64,000 nt of DNA from Paraconexibacter algicola (GCF_003044185.1 NZ_PYYB01000001.1:1054001-1118000), one strand, 5' to 3'; shown: positions 1-8,468, numbered from the stretch's first letter. Notes: generated from the letters alone by a model not told the origin. Numbers and translations: made by a program.

Positions 1-1286
1 TCCAGCAGCCGCACGAGGAAGTCCCGGTTGGTCCGCAGCCCGTCGATGTGCGTCTGGCGCAGCGCGGCCGCGAGCGTCCGCGCGGCCTCCGCGCGCGTCG
101 GGGCGTGCGCGATGACCTTCGCGATCATCGGGTCGTAGTAGATCGAGACCTCCGACCCCGACTCGACGCCCGCGTCGACGCGCAGGCCCGGGCGGTCCTG
201 CGGGAACGCCAGGCGCGTGAGCACCCCGGTCTGCGGGAGGAAGTCGCTCGCGGGATCCTCGGCGTAGAGGCGGACCTCGATCGAATGCCCCACCGGCTCC
301 GGCTTCCTCGCATGCGCACCGATCGGCGCGCCCGCCGCGATCTGCAGCTGCTCGCGGACGAGGTCGACGCCCGTGACCTCCTCGGTCACCGGATGCTCGA
401 CCTGCAGGCGCGTGTTGACCTCGAGGAAGAAGAAGTCCTCGCTGCCGTCCGCGGCCAGGAGGAACTCCACCGTGCCCGCTCCGACGTACGCGATCGCCTC
501 GCCGGCGGCGACCGCGGCGTCCCCCATCCGCGCGCGGAGCTCCGGCGACACGGCGACGGACGGGGACTCCTCGAGCACCTTCTGGTGGCGGCGCTGGACC
601 GAGCACTCGCGCTCGCCCAGGTGCGTGACGGTGCCGTGCGTGTCGCCCAGGATCTGGATCTCGACGTGCCGGCCGCGCTCGACGAACCGCTCGAGGAGCA
701 TGCTGTCGTCGCCGAAGGCGTCCTTGGCCAGCCGCCGCGCGGCGCCGACGGCGGCCTCGAGCTCGTCGGCGGAGCCCACCACCTGCATGCCCTTGCCGCC
801 GCCCCCGGCGGACGGCTTGACGAGCAGCGGGTAGCCGACCCCGTCCGCCGCCTCGCGCAGCGCTGCGCCCTCGAGGCCGGTGACGTCGGCGTCCGGCAGC
901 ACGGGCACGCCCGCGTCGCGCAGCCGCGACTTGGCCCCGATCTTCGACCCCATGGCGTCGATCGCCTCCGGGGTCGGGCCGACGAAGGTGACGCCCGCGT
1001 CCGCGCACGCGCGCGCGAAGGACGACGACTCGGCGAGGAAGCCGTAGCCGGGATGGACGGCGTCGGCGCCGGTGCGGCGCGCCGCGTCGAGCAGCGCGTC
1101 GACGCGCAGGTAGGACTCGGCGGGCGTGTTGCCGCCGAGGCGGACCGCGACGTCCGCCTCGCGCACGAACGGCATGTCCGCGTCGGCGTCGGAGTACACG
1201 GCGACCGTGCGCAGGCCCATCGCGCGCGCGGTGCGGATGATGCGGCGGGCGATCTCGCCGCGGTTGGCGATCAGGAGCGTCTTCAT
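1..1286 (-). CDS. Acyl-CoA carboxylase, biotin carboxylase (alpha) subunit, C-terminus outside window
   Basis: ATP-dependent carboxylation of biotin, the first half-reaction of a biotin-dependent acyl-CoA carboxylase in the cytoplasm. About 428 residues are visible from the ATG at 1286, which has GAGGG upstream. The N-terminus MKTLLIANRGEIA is the classical biotin carboxylase start. The ATP-grasp glycine loop (SAGGGGKGM, near residue 165), the ERDCSVQRRHQK-type segment (here GERECSVQRRHQK) and the EVNTRLQVEHPVTE motif are all present. Family members run on to a biotin-carrier domain, which would lie left of base 1. It starts 10 bases after the carboxyltransferase stop, so the two are one operon. 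The substrate (3-methylcrotonyl-, propionyl- or geranyl-CoA) cannot be read from this part. Confidence 0.93.
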   Translation of the reverse strand, partial: MKTLLIANRGEIARRIIRTARAMGLRTVAVYSDADADMPFVREADVAVRLGGNTPAESYLRVDALLDAARRTGADAVHPGYGFLAESSSFARACADAGVTFVGPTPEAIDAMGSKIGAKSRLRDAGVPVLPDADVTGLEGAALREAADGVGYPLLVKPSAGGGGKGMQVVGSADELEAAVGAARRLAKDAFGDDSMLLERFVERGRHVEIQILGDTHGTVTHLGERECSVQRRHQKVLEESPSVAVSPELRARMGDAAVAAGEAIAYVGAGTVEFLLAADGSEDFFFLEVNTRLQVEHPVTEEVTGVDLVREQLQIAAGAPIGAHARKPEPVGHSIEVRLYAEDPASDFLPQTGVLTRLAFPQDRPGLRVDAGVESGSEVSIYYDPMIAKVIAHAPTRAEAARTLAAALRQTHIDGLRTNRDFLVRLL

Positions 1287-1296
1287 GGTCGTCCCT

Positions 1297-2898
1297 CTAC
1301 ATCCGGAAGACGCCGTAGCCGTCGGCGCCCTCCACCGTGCCGGAGTGCACCGCGCTGAGCGCGAGGCCCAGGGCGGTCCGCGTGTCGCGCGGATCGATGA
1401 TGCCGTCGTCGTAGAGCAGGCCGCTGTTGGCGAGCGCGAGCGACTCGCGCTCGATCTGCTCCTCGACCGCCTTGCGCATCGCGGCGTCGAAGTCCTCGTC
1501 GTAGGCCTTGCCCTTCGCCTCGGCGGCCGCGCGGGCGACGATGCTCAGCACGCCCGCCAGCTGCTGCGGGCCCATCACCGCGAGCTTCGCGTTGGGCCAG
1601 GCGAAGACGAAGCGCGGGTTGTACGCGCGCCCGCTCATGCCGTAGTTGCCCGCCCCGTAGGAGCCGCCGGCGATGAGCGCGAGGTGCGGCACGGTCGAGT
1701 TCGTGACCGCGTTGATCATCTGCGCACCGTGCTTGATGATCCCCTTCTGCTCGTACTCCTTGCCGACCATGAAGCCGGTGACGTTGTGGATGAAGAGCAG
1801 CGGGACGTCCATCCGGTTGGTCAGCTGGATGAACTGCGTGCCCTTCTGGGCCTCCTCGCTGAAGAGGATGCCCTGGGTGTTGGCGATGATGCCGACGGGG
1901 AAGCCGTGGATCGCGCCCCAGCCGGTGGTGAGCGAGGTCCCGTAGAGGGGCTTGAACTCGTCGTAGTCGCTGCCGTCGAGGATCCGCGCGATGACCTCGC
2001 GCATGTCGAACGGCTCCTTCAGGTCGATCGAGGCGATCCCGGCGAGGTCGTCGATCGGGGCGAGCGGCTCGCGGACCGGCAGGCGCGTGGGCCCCGGGCC
2101 GGCCTTGCGCCAGTTGAGCCGTCGCACGACCTGGCGGCCGAGGCGCAGCGCGTCGGGCTCGTCGGCGGCGAGGTAGTCGGCGAGGCCGCTGGTGCGGGCG
2201 TGCATGTCGGCGCCGCCGAGGCTCTCGTCGTCGGACTCCTCGCCGGTCGCCATCTTCACGAGCGGCGGGCCGCCGAGGAAGACCTTGCTGCGCTCCTGGA
2301 TGAACACGTTCCAGTCGCACATGCCGGGGATGTAGGCGCCGCCGGCGGTGCTGTTGCCGAAGACGATCGAGACCGTCGGGATGCCCTGCCGGGAGAGGCT
2401 CGTGAGGCGGCGGAAGGTGTCGCCGCCGGGGATGAAGATCTCCGCCTGCTTGGGCAGGTCCGCGCCGCCGGACTCGACCATCCAGACGAGCGGCATGCGG
2501 TTCGTCTCGGCGACCTCCAGCGCGCGCGTCGAGCGCTTGCCGGTGAACGGGTTGATCGTGCCGCCGCGGATCGTCGGGTCGGTCGCGATGATCACGCACT
2601 CGACGCCCTCGACGACGCCGATGCCGGTGACGACGCTCGCGCCGAGCTCGTAGTCGGTGCCGTAGGCGGCGAACGGGCTGAGCTCCAGGAACGCGCTGTC
2701 GCGGTCCAGCAGCTGCTCGATCCGCTCGCGCGGGAGCAGCTTGCCGCGCTTGCGGTGGCGGGCGACCTTGCTCTCGCCGCCCCCGGCGCGCGACTGCTCG
2801 AGCAGCGCGTCGAGCTGGTCGAGCAGCTCCATCATGCCCGTGCGCTTGCGCTGGAAGTCGGGGGCGGTGCGGTCGACCTTCGTCCGGATGACGGTCAC
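1297..2898 (-). CDS. Acyl-CoA carboxylase, carboxyltransferase (beta) subunit
   Basis: Transfers CO2 from carboxybiotin to an acyl-CoA; partner of the biotin carboxylase just downstream. From the GTG at 2898 it encodes 533 residues, the usual length of methylcrotonyl-CoA carboxylase beta chains. Both crotonase-like halves are visible: an N-terminal half with GGADLPKQAEIFIPGG and STAGGAYIPGM, and a C-terminal half with NVTGFMVGKEYEQKGIIKHGAQM and GGSYGAGNYGMSGRAYNPRF split across the oxyanion region. The AYNPRFVFAWPNAKLAVMG-type stretch resembles MCC/geranyl-CoA carboxylases more than propionyl-CoA ones, so a leucine- or isoprenoid-catabolic role is inferred. An open frame extends far upstream but is antisense to the regulator; the 48-base divergent gap and family length favour GTG 2898. 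A downstream ATG (MMELLDQ) is the alternative. Confidence 0.92.
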   Translation of the reverse strand: MTVIRTKVDRTAPDFQRKRTGMMELLDQLDALLEQSRAGGGESKVARHRKRGKLLPRERIEQLLDRDSAFLELSPFAAYGTDYELGASVVTGIGVVEGVECVIIATDPTIRGGTINPFTGKRSTRALEVAETNRMPLVWMVESGGADLPKQAEIFIPGGDTFRRLTSLSRQGIPTVSIVFGNSTAGGAYIPGMCDWNVFIQERSKVFLGGPPLVKMATGEESDDESLGGADMHARTSGLADYLAADEPDALRLGRQVVRRLNWRKAGPGPTRLPVREPLAPIDDLAGIASIDLKEPFDMREVIARILDGSDYDEFKPLYGTSLTTGWGAIHGFPVGIIANTQGILFSEEAQKGTQFIQLTNRMDVPLLFIHNVTGFMVGKEYEQKGIIKHGAQMINAVTNSTVPHLALIAGGSYGAGNYGMSGRAYNPRFVFAWPNAKLAVMGPQQLAGVLSIVARAAAEAKGKAYDEDFDAAMRKAVEEQIERESLALANSGLLYDDGIIDPRDTRTALGLALSAVHSGTVEGADGYGVFRM

Positions 2899-2923
2899 GC
2901 CGACGATTCTTACATGATCGTTT

Positions 2924-2940
2924 AACTCTGTGGGAGAGTT
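2924..2940. promoter_or_regulatory. Palindromic operator candidate between acyl-CoA carboxylase and TetR gene
   Basis: Perfect inverted repeat AACTCT-n5-AGAGTT in the 48-base divergent gap, 26 bases from the carboxyltransferase GTG and 6 bases from the regulator GTG. Size and location fit a TetR-family operator that would repress both directions. Binding is inference. Confidence 0.5.
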
Positions 2941-2946
2941 TGCGCC

Positions 2947-3540
2947 GTGGGTGAGCCGGTCGACGTCACACGGGCCAAGCTGCTGGACGCGGCGCACGAC
3001 CTCCTGGTCGAGCGCCGTGGCACCGAGCCGTCGGTCGCGGAGCTCTGCGCGCGGGCGGGCGTCAACGTCGCGATGGTCAGCTACTGCTTCGGCGGGAAGC
3101 GGCAGCTGCTCGACGCGGTGCTCGACCGCACGGTCGTCGGCGTCGTCGCGCAGCTCGACGCGCTCGAGGCCCTCGGGCTGACGCCCGTCGAGACGCTGCG
3201 CCGCCACGTCGCGGGCGTCATCCAGAACTACCTGCACTACCCGTACGCGGTCGCGCTCGGCGAGCGCCTGGGCGACCCCGACGGCCGCCTCGCCGCCGCG
3301 TTCGCGCAGCCGCTGCTGGCGTTCCACACGCGGCTGCTGGAGCGGGGAGCGGCCACCGGCGACTTCCGCGCGGGCGTCGACCCGGCGCTGTTCTTCGCGA
3401 CGCTCGTCGGCATGTGCGAGTTCTTCTTCAGCGCGCGCACCTGGATGGCCGCGGCAACGGGCTCCGACGTGGACGCGACCCTCGTCGCCCGCTTCACGAC
3501 GCACTGCGAGGCCCTGGTCCTCACCGGCCTGGGAACCTGA
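2947..3540 (+). CDS. TetR/AcrR family transcriptional regulator
   Basis: 197-residue one-component regulator. Residues about 5-55 form the TetR helix-turn-helix: AKLLDAAHDLLVERR, then the AELCARAGVNVAMVSYCFGGK recognition region with the usual Y-x-F-G-x-K ending. The rest is an all-helical ligand domain of typical length. It starts at a GTG and is transcribed divergently from the acyl-CoA carboxylase operon, with a palindrome in the shared gap, so the likely job is acyl-CoA-responsive repression of that operon and itself. The ligand cannot be deduced. A hairpin follows the stop codon. Confidence 0.9.
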   Translation: MGEPVDVTRAKLLDAAHDLLVERRGTEPSVAELCARAGVNVAMVSYCFGGKRQLLDAVLDRTVVGVVAQLDALEALGLTPVETLRRHVAGVIQNYLHYPYAVALGERLGDPDGRLAAAFAQPLLAFHTRLLERGAATGDFRAGVDPALFFATLVGMCEFFFSARTWMAAATGSDVDATLVARFTTHCEALVLTGLGT

Positions 3541-3558
3541 GAGTGCGGCCGGGTGTGT

Positions 3559-3583
3559 CGTGACGTTCCACGGCGTGGTCACG
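3559..3583 (+). terminator. Putative hairpin terminator after the TetR gene
   Basis: CGTGA ... TCACG outer arms around a CCAC-GGC-GTGG inner palindrome, 19 bases after the TetR stop. No T-tract follows, as is common in such GC-rich genomes. Moderate evidence only. Confidence 0.35.
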
Positions 3584-3639
3584 GTTCCGCGACGACCTGG
3601 TGGTAGCGCCGTGACACGACGTCCGGTGGGCTCCCCGGT

Positions 3640-4566
3640 GTGCCCACACCGGTCGACATCCGCATCGCACGGACCATCCGCGACGGCGGCGGGATCGCGA
3701 CCCGCAAGGCGCTCCGCGCAGCCAAGGTGACCCCCGCGTCCCTGCGGCTGCGCCTGGAGGCCGGGACCCTCGTCGAGATCCACCACGACGTCTTCGCGTT
3801 CCCCCAGGACGAGCTCCAGCCGAGCACGGCGTTCCGCGCAGCGGTGCTCTCCTGCGGCGCCGGCGCGGCCCTCAGCCACGAGGCGCTCGCCGTCCACGCG
3901 GGGCTGCTGCGGCGCCGGGACGGGGAGGGGCTCCCGCTGCACGTGACCGTCCCGCGGTCCCGCAACCCGCGCCGTGCGACGCTCACCGTCCACCGGATGG
4001 ACCTCGCCCCGCACGAGCGGACCGAGATCGGCGGGCTCCCGTGCACGACGGTGGCCCGCCTGGTCTACGACCTCGCGCGGGCCGGCTGGGCCCGACGGCG
4101 GCTCGAGCGGATCCTGGACGAGGCGGCGTTCCGGGGCTCGTGGCGACGGTGGGAGCTCGAGCGCATCCTCGAGCAGGCCGCCGACCACCCGGGTGCGGCC
4201 GTCCTGCGCGCGGTGCTGCGCGAGCACGTGCCCGGCACCACCCGGACCGCGAACGAGCTCGAGGAGCGGCTGCTGGCGATCTGCGACGCGCAGGGCTGGC
4301 CCCGCCCGATCTGCCAGCAGCCCGACCGCCTCCCGGACGGGTCGCGCATCTTCCACGACTTCCTGTGGCCGGCGCTGCGGCTGATCGTGGAGACCGACGG
4401 GGACCGCGGTCACCGGACCCGCAGGCAGCGCCGACGCGACCAGCGCCGGGACGACGCCATGCGGCGGCGCGGGTACACCGTCGTGCGACTGCGCTGGTAC
4501 GACGTGTTCGAGCGGCCCGACCGGGTCGTCGCGCTGCTCGCACCGCTGCTCGACGTGCGTCGGTGA
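3640..4566 (+). CDS. AbiEi-like winged-helix protein with DUF559/Vsr-type endonuclease-like C-terminus
   Basis: 308 residues from GTG 3640. The N-terminus (about 8-60) looks like the winged-helix seen in type IV antitoxin AbiEi proteins: IRDGGGIATRKALRAA, then a LEAGTLVEIHHDVFA wing. The middle contains HVTVPRSR and VHRMDL, typical of large actinobacterial DUF559-like families. The C-terminus has NELEE (207-208), HDFLWP (D240) and ETDGDRGH (E251, D253), arranged like a PD-(D/E)XK nuclease core, then RRDQRRDDAMRRRGYTVVR. No toxin gene adjoins it. A paralogue lies at 24634-25647, with 51 of 54 identical bases around LAICDAQGWPRPICQQPD. Function is unproven: these genes occur alone and may be defence or selfish elements. 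The gene sits between two hairpins. Confidence 0.72.
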   Translation: MPTPVDIRIARTIRDGGGIATRKALRAAKVTPASLRLRLEAGTLVEIHHDVFAFPQDELQPSTAFRAAVLSCGAGAALSHEALAVHAGLLRRRDGEGLPLHVTVPRSRNPRRATLTVHRMDLAPHERTEIGGLPCTTVARLVYDLARAGWARRRLERILDEAAFRGSWRRWELERILEQAADHPGAAVLRAVLREHVPGTTRTANELEERLLAICDAQGWPRPICQQPDRLPDGSRIFHDFLWPALRLIVETDGDRGHRTRRQRRRDQRRDDAMRRRGYTVVRLRWYDVFERPDRVVALLAPLLDVRR

Positions 4567-4574
4567 CCGGCGCT

Positions 4575-4614
4575 GGGAACCCCACGGCGCGGTCGACCCG
4601 CGCCTGGGGTTCCC
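4575..4614. terminator. Strong bidirectional terminator hairpin
   Basis: GGGAACCCCA (4575-4584) pairs perfectly with TGGGGTTCCC (4605-4614); inside, GGCGCGG pairs with CCGCGCC across one bulged base. It lies between two convergent genes (stops at 4566 and 4627), so it can end transcription from both sides. Confidence 0.75.
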
Positions 4615-4626
4615 GGGGCCCGGGCG

Positions 4627-5382
4627 TCAGTCGTAGCGGTTGATCATCCGCACGCTCAGGGTCAGCATCACCGACGCCGCGACGAGGACGACCGCGAAGC
4701 CCGGCCAGATCTCCGACCAGCGCAGGTCCTCGAGGTACAGGGACCGCAGCGCCTCCATGAGGTAGGTGACCGGGTTGATGGTCGCCGCGACCTCCATCGG
4801 ATCGGTGAGCAGCTCGCGCGGCACGAAGTTCGGCGTCAGGAACAGCAGCGGGAAGAACACCATCCCGCCGGCCTGGGTCGCCGCGGCCGAGCGCGACTTC
4901 AGCGCGAGCATCTGCAGGAAGCCCGAGTAGACGACCCCCCACAGGCCGGTCAGGAGGACGAGCAGCAGGAAGCCGGCGACCCCCGAGGCGACCGTCACGC
5001 CGAACGGCAGCGCGACGAGCACGATCACCGCGGTCAGCAGGCCGCAGCGGATGCCCTCCGCCAGCAGGCGGCCGAGGATGATCGCGTACCGCGGGATCGG
5101 CGTCGCGCGTAGCTTGTCGAAGTAGCCGCCCTCGATCTCCTCGACGAGGAACAGCGCCGCCGCCCCGAACGACGCGGCCAGCAGCAGCGTCGACGGCATC
5201 TGGAACGCTGCGTAGTTCTGGCCCTGCAGGAAGCCCGTCGAGTCCGACGGGAAGATCCTCGCCGCCTGTCCGGTGTTCACCACGAGGAAGAACAGCGGGA
5301 TGAAGATCCCGGGGAAGAGCGCGTCGGGCGCCCGCTTCGTCTCGCGCAGCGCGCGGGCCGCGAGGATCAGCACCGGGTTCAT
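4627..5382 (-). CDS. ABC-2 type transporter permease
   Basis: 251-residue inner-membrane permease of the ABC-2 (DrrB/NodJ-like) exporter family, starting at ATG 5382, which overlaps the ATPase stop in ATGA. About six hydrophobic segments are visible: ALFPGIFIPLFFLVV, LLLAASFGAAALFLVEE, LLTAVIVLVALPFGV, VAGFLLLVLLTGLWGVV, FFPLLFLTPNFV and FAVVLVAASVMLTLSV. The EEIEGGYFDKLRATPIPR loop and the FLTPNFVPRE / INPVTYLMEALR motifs are hallmarks of this family. It should form the membrane half of an efflux pump with the ATPase encoded immediately upstream. The substrate is unknown; drugs or lipids are usual for the family. Confidence 0.9.
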   Translation of the reverse strand: MNPVLILAARALRETKRAPDALFPGIFIPLFFLVVNTGQAARIFPSDSTGFLQGQNYAAFQMPSTLLLAASFGAAALFLVEEIEGGYFDKLRATPIPRYAIILGRLLAEGIRCGLLTAVIVLVALPFGVTVASGVAGFLLLVLLTGLWGVVYSGFLQMLALKSRSAAATQAGGMVFFPLLFLTPNFVPRELLTDPMEVAATINPVTYLMEALRSLYLEDLRWSEIWPGFAVVLVAASVMLTLSVRMINRYD

Positions 5383-6173
5383 GCCGTCACCTCCTGGACG
5401 TCGCCGGCGGTCCGCTCGCGCGTCCGGCCCGTCGCGTCGAGGAACACGTCGTCGAGCGTCACCGCCGCGCCGCCGCGCCGCGCCGACAGGTCGTCCTTCA
5501 GCGAGGTCGGGGTGCCCTCGCGGACGATGCGGCCGTCGTCGATGATCGCGAGCCGGTCGCACAGCGCGTCCGCCTCCTCGAGGTACTGGGTCGTCAGGAA
5601 CACCGTGGTGCCCCGCTCGTTGATGCGCCGGACCTCGTCCCACACGGTCAGGCGGCTCGCCGGGTCCAGCCCGGTCGTCGGCTCGTCGAGGAACAGCACC
5701 TCGGGCTCGTGGACGAGCGCGGTCGCGAGGTCGAGCCGGCGCTGCATGCCGCCCGAGAAGCCGCTCACGAGCCGGTCGGCGGCGTCCTGCAGCTCGACCA
5801 GCGCCAGCAGCTCCTGGGCCCGCGCGGTCGCCTCGGTCGCGCTCATGCCGAACAGCCGGCACTGCAGGACCAGCAGCTCGCGCGCGTTCTGGCGCTTGTC
5901 GAGCCCCGCCTCCTGCAGCGCCACCCCGATCTTGCGGCGCACCTCGTCGGGCCGGGACGCCACGTCGATCCCGTGGACCGTCGCGGTCCCGTCGGTGATC
6001 GACAGCAGCGTCGTGAGCATCCGCACCGTCGTGGACTTGCCGGCGCCGTTGGGGCCGAGGAAGCCGAACACCTCTCCCGGCGCCACCGACAGGTCGACGC
6101 CCCGCACCGCCTCGACGGTGCCCTGTCGTCCCTCGTAGGTCTTCACGAGCCCGCGGGTCTCGATCGCCTGCAT
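5379..6173 (-). CDS. ABC transporter ATP-binding protein, DrrA-like
   Basis: 264-residue ATPase that powers the ABC-2 permease encoded downstream. It shows Walker A GPNGAGKST, Q-loop ALQEAGLDK, signature FSGGMQRRLDLA, Walker B VLFLDEPTTGLD and switch histidine region TTQYLEEADALCD. The DrrA-type C-terminal extension (LDDVFLDATGRT) follows. ATG 6173 is preferred over GTG 6176 because AAGGAG lies five bases upstream of it. It is cotranscribed with the permease (4-base overlap). A role in export is certain for the family; the compound exported is not. Confidence 0.93.
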   Translation of the reverse strand: MQAIETRGLVKTYEGRQGTVEAVRGVDLSVAPGEVFGFLGPNGAGKSTTVRMLTTLLSITDGTATVHGIDVASRPDEVRRKIGVALQEAGLDKRQNARELLVLQCRLFGMSATEATARAQELLALVELQDAADRLVSGFSGGMQRRLDLATALVHEPEVLFLDEPTTGLDPASRLTVWDEVRRINERGTTVFLTTQYLEEADALCDRLAIIDDGRIVREGTPTSLKDDLSARRGGAAVTLDDVFLDATGRTRERTAGDVQEVTA

Positions 6174-6246
6174 CACGTCTCCTTCTCGGTCGGGTCGAGA
6201 CGGTAGACGGCCCGCGCGTCAGAAACTCATCGGACGCGCCGGACGG

Positions 6247-7257
6247 TCACGCCGACAGCCACGCCGCCGGGTTCGCCTCCAGCATCGTCGCGAGCTGCTC
6301 GTCGGTCACCCCGAGCTGCTGCATCGCCGGGATCTCCTCCTCGAAGATCAGTGTCGCGTGCCACCGCGGCGCGAGCATCTGCAGGACCTCCTGGGGGTAC
6401 CAGTCGATCGTCGCGCAGCTGTCCTGCCCGAGCATCATCCGGTCGGCGTACCCGCGCGAGGCGAGCTCCGCGACGACCTCGTTGCGGCGCGCGGACGGGT
6501 TGAAGATGTCCAGGCCGAAACGGTCCATGCCGATCCACACGCCGGTCTCGAGCACCCGCTCGATCGGGTCGAGCGCGTCGCAGTCGCCGACGTGCGCGAC
6601 CTGCACCGCGTTCGCCGGAACGCCGCCCTCGTCGACGAGGATCTCGATCTGGCGGAGCGTCTGCTCCAGCGCGCGGGCGCGCTCCTCGTCCGACGGCGGG
6701 ATCGGCCCCTCCGGGCCGAGCGCGGTGCCGCCCAGGCGGCAGTGGCTCATCACCGGCAGGCCCGTCCGCCGGTGGGCGTCGGCGACCGCGCGCAGGACCT
6801 TCTCGACGTCCTCGGTGATGCCGTGCTCGTCGACCGCGCACTTCAGGAACGCGGGCTTCACGCCCGTGCCCTGGATGCCGTGCTCGTGGTCGTGCACGAA
6901 CGCGTCGGCGAGCGCGCTGCCGTCGCGGAAGCGGAAGTAGCGCGGCAGCGTCTCGTACACGTAGGCGCCCGTCGCGAGCACCATGTTCATGCCGGTCTGC
7001 TCGCCGACGCGCTTGGCCAGGCCCGCGTCGCGGCCGAGGTTCATCACCGCCGGGTCGACCCAGGTCCGCACCCCGTGCTCCTGCGCGTTGCGGACCTGCG
7101 TGAGCGCCGCCTCCTCCTCGGCGGGACGGTCCGCGAGATGCGGCCACTCGGTGCGGACCACCTCGCTGACGGTCAGCAGGTGCTCGTGCACGAGCGTGCG
7201 GCCGAGGTCGCTCGCGGCGACCGGTCCGGCGGTGGTCTCGACGTGGGATCGGGGCAT
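6247..7257 (-). CDS. Phosphotriesterase-family metal-dependent hydrolase
   Basis: 336-residue amidohydrolase-superfamily TIM barrel. The first metal-binding pair lies in LGRTLVHEHLL (H24, H26), the bridging carboxylated lysine is probably K139 (AFLKCAVDE), and later ligands are visible in MSHCRLGG, AHVGDCD and LGQDSC. This is the full binuclear set of the phosphotriesterase/PTE-homology and lactonase family. Homologues hydrolyse lactones or esters more often than phosphotriesters, so lactonase activity is possible. A TAGTGT box six bases before the ATG suggests leaderless expression. The gene is separate from the ABC operon (73-base gap), and no substrate clue comes from the context. Confidence 0.85.
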   Translation of the reverse strand: MPRSHVETTAGPVAASDLGRTLVHEHLLTVSEVVRTEWPHLADRPAEEEAALTQVRNAQEHGVRTWVDPAVMNLGRDAGLAKRVGEQTGMNMVLATGAYVYETLPRYFRFRDGSALADAFVHDHEHGIQGTGVKPAFLKCAVDEHGITEDVEKVLRAVADAHRRTGLPVMSHCRLGGTALGPEGPIPPSDEERARALEQTLRQIEILVDEGGVPANAVQVAHVGDCDALDPIERVLETGVWIGMDRFGLDIFNPSARRNEVVAELASRGYADRMMLGQDSCATIDWYPQEVLQMLAPRWHATLIFEEEIPAMQQLGVTDEQLATMLEANPAAWLSA

Positions 7258-7291
7258 GGGGCGACACTACCGCCGCCCACCACCCCGGTTC

Positions 7292-8386
7292 TCAGCCTGC
7301 CGTGACCTCCGGCTCCGCGACCGGTGCGGAGACCATCGCCAGCAGCGCGCGCGTGGCGCCCGCGACCTCGATCAGCGCGTCACGCGACACGCGGCTGACG
7401 GTCGCCGCGTTCGCGAACCCGTGGATCAGGCCGGGGAAGCGGCGCAGCGCGACGCGCACGCCCGCGTCGCGCAGCGCCCGCGCGTACGCCTCGCCCTCGT
7501 CGCGCAGCGGGTCGAACCCGGCGGTCACGACGAGCGCGGGCGGCAGGCCCGTCAGGTCGTCGGCGCGCAGGACGGACAGGCGCGGGTCGAGCGGGTCCGC
7601 GTCGGCGACGTACTGGTCCTTGAACCAGTCCATCTGCGCCTCGGTGAGGAAGAACCCGTCGCTGAACAGCTCGCGCGAGCGGTACTCGCCCGCCCCGTCG
7701 GTCGCCGGGTAGAGCAGCAGCTGGAAGACCGGCGCCTGCTCACCGGCACGCGTCAGGACGTGGCAGGCGACCGCCGAGAGGTTGCCGCCCGCGCTGTCGC
7801 CGCCGACCGCGACGCGGGCCGGGTCGGCGCCGAGGTCCTGCGCGTGCGCGAGCGCCCAGCGCGTCGCGGCGACCGCGTCCTCCACCGGGCCGGGGAACGG
7901 GCACTCGGGCGCCAGCCGGTAGTCGACGCTGAGGACGTGCACGCCACCGTGGCGGCACAGCAGCCGGCAGACCTGGTCGTGCGTGTCGAGGTCGCCGACG
8001 ACGAAGCCGCCGCCGTGGAAGAACACGAGCAGCGGATGCGGGCCGGTCGTGCTCTCCGCGGGCGCGTAGTGCCGCGCGCGCAGCGGGCCCTGCGCACCGT
8101 CGACCTCGAGGTCGCGGACGGCGCCGACCGGCACCGGCTTGCCGGCGATCGCCAGGGCCTGCCGGCGGATCTGCGCGCGCGCCTGCACGGGCGGGAGCGT
8201 CTCCATCCCGGGCAGGTTCTGCCGCTCGAGCATCGCGAGGGTCAGCTGGATCTCCGGCTCGAGCGCCTGCCCGTCGAGCGACACGGCGGGCTTGCCGGAC
8301 AGCCGGACCTGCGCGCGCGGCGACAGCGCGGCGAGCGCCCGGGCGGCGCGGTACTCGAGGCGGTCACGGGCGGTGCGGGAGTCCAT
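7292..8386 (-). CDS. Alpha/beta hydrolase fold-3 esterase (hormone-sensitive lipase family)
   Basis: 364-residue esterase/lipase. The HSL oxyanion motif FFHGGGFVVGD, nucleophile elbow VGGDSAGGN, acid region ALVVTAGFDPLRDEG and catalytic histidine GLIHGF are all present in the expected order. The long N-terminal part (SLDGQALEPEIQLTLAMLERQ) matches the cap segment of bacterial HSL esterases. Substrates are probably short or medium acyl esters. A TATCGT element seven bases before the ATG at 8386 and the lack of a ribosome site suggest a leaderless transcript. It shares an 82-base divergent gap, with a palindrome, with the flavin operon. Confidence 0.9.
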   Translation of the reverse strand: MDSRTARDRLEYRAARALAALSPRAQVRLSGKPAVSLDGQALEPEIQLTLAMLERQNLPGMETLPPVQARAQIRRQALAIAGKPVPVGAVRDLEVDGAQGPLRARHYAPAESTTGPHPLLVFFHGGGFVVGDLDTHDQVCRLLCRHGGVHVLSVDYRLAPECPFPGPVEDAVAATRWALAHAQDLGADPARVAVGGDSAGGNLSAVACHVLTRAGEQAPVFQLLLYPATDGAGEYRSRELFSDGFFLTEAQMDWFKDQYVADADPLDPRLSVLRADDLTGLPPALVVTAGFDPLRDEGEAYARALRDAGVRVALRRFPGLIHGFANAATVSRVSRDALIEVAGATRALLAMVSAPVAEPEVTAG

Positions 8387-8419
8387 GCCCGCAACGATAC
8401 GCCCGTTCTGACGGAACTC

Positions 8420-8435
8420 TCAGGGTTCCCTGAGG
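8420..8435. promoter_or_regulatory. Perfect palindrome in divergent promoter region
   Basis: CTCAGGG-TT-CCCTGAG, overlapped by a second inverted pair GGAAC ... GTTCC (8415-8431). It lies between the esterase and the flavin-transfer operon and is a candidate operator for either. The cognate regulator is unknown. Confidence 0.4.
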
Positions 8436-8468
8436 GAGATCGCACACCATCCCGGCACGGTGTACGGC

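Noticed and set aside
1126-2925. 599-codon plus-strand frame over the carboxyltransferase
   Set aside because: Antisense to a carboxyltransferase with complete motifs.
3568-4598. Similarity of CCACGGCG(T/C)GGTC on both sides of the first AbiEi-like gene (3568-3580 and 4582-4594)
   Set aside because: Only 13 bases with one mismatch in GC-rich DNA, each inside a hairpin; far weaker than the 39-bp repeats around the second copy.
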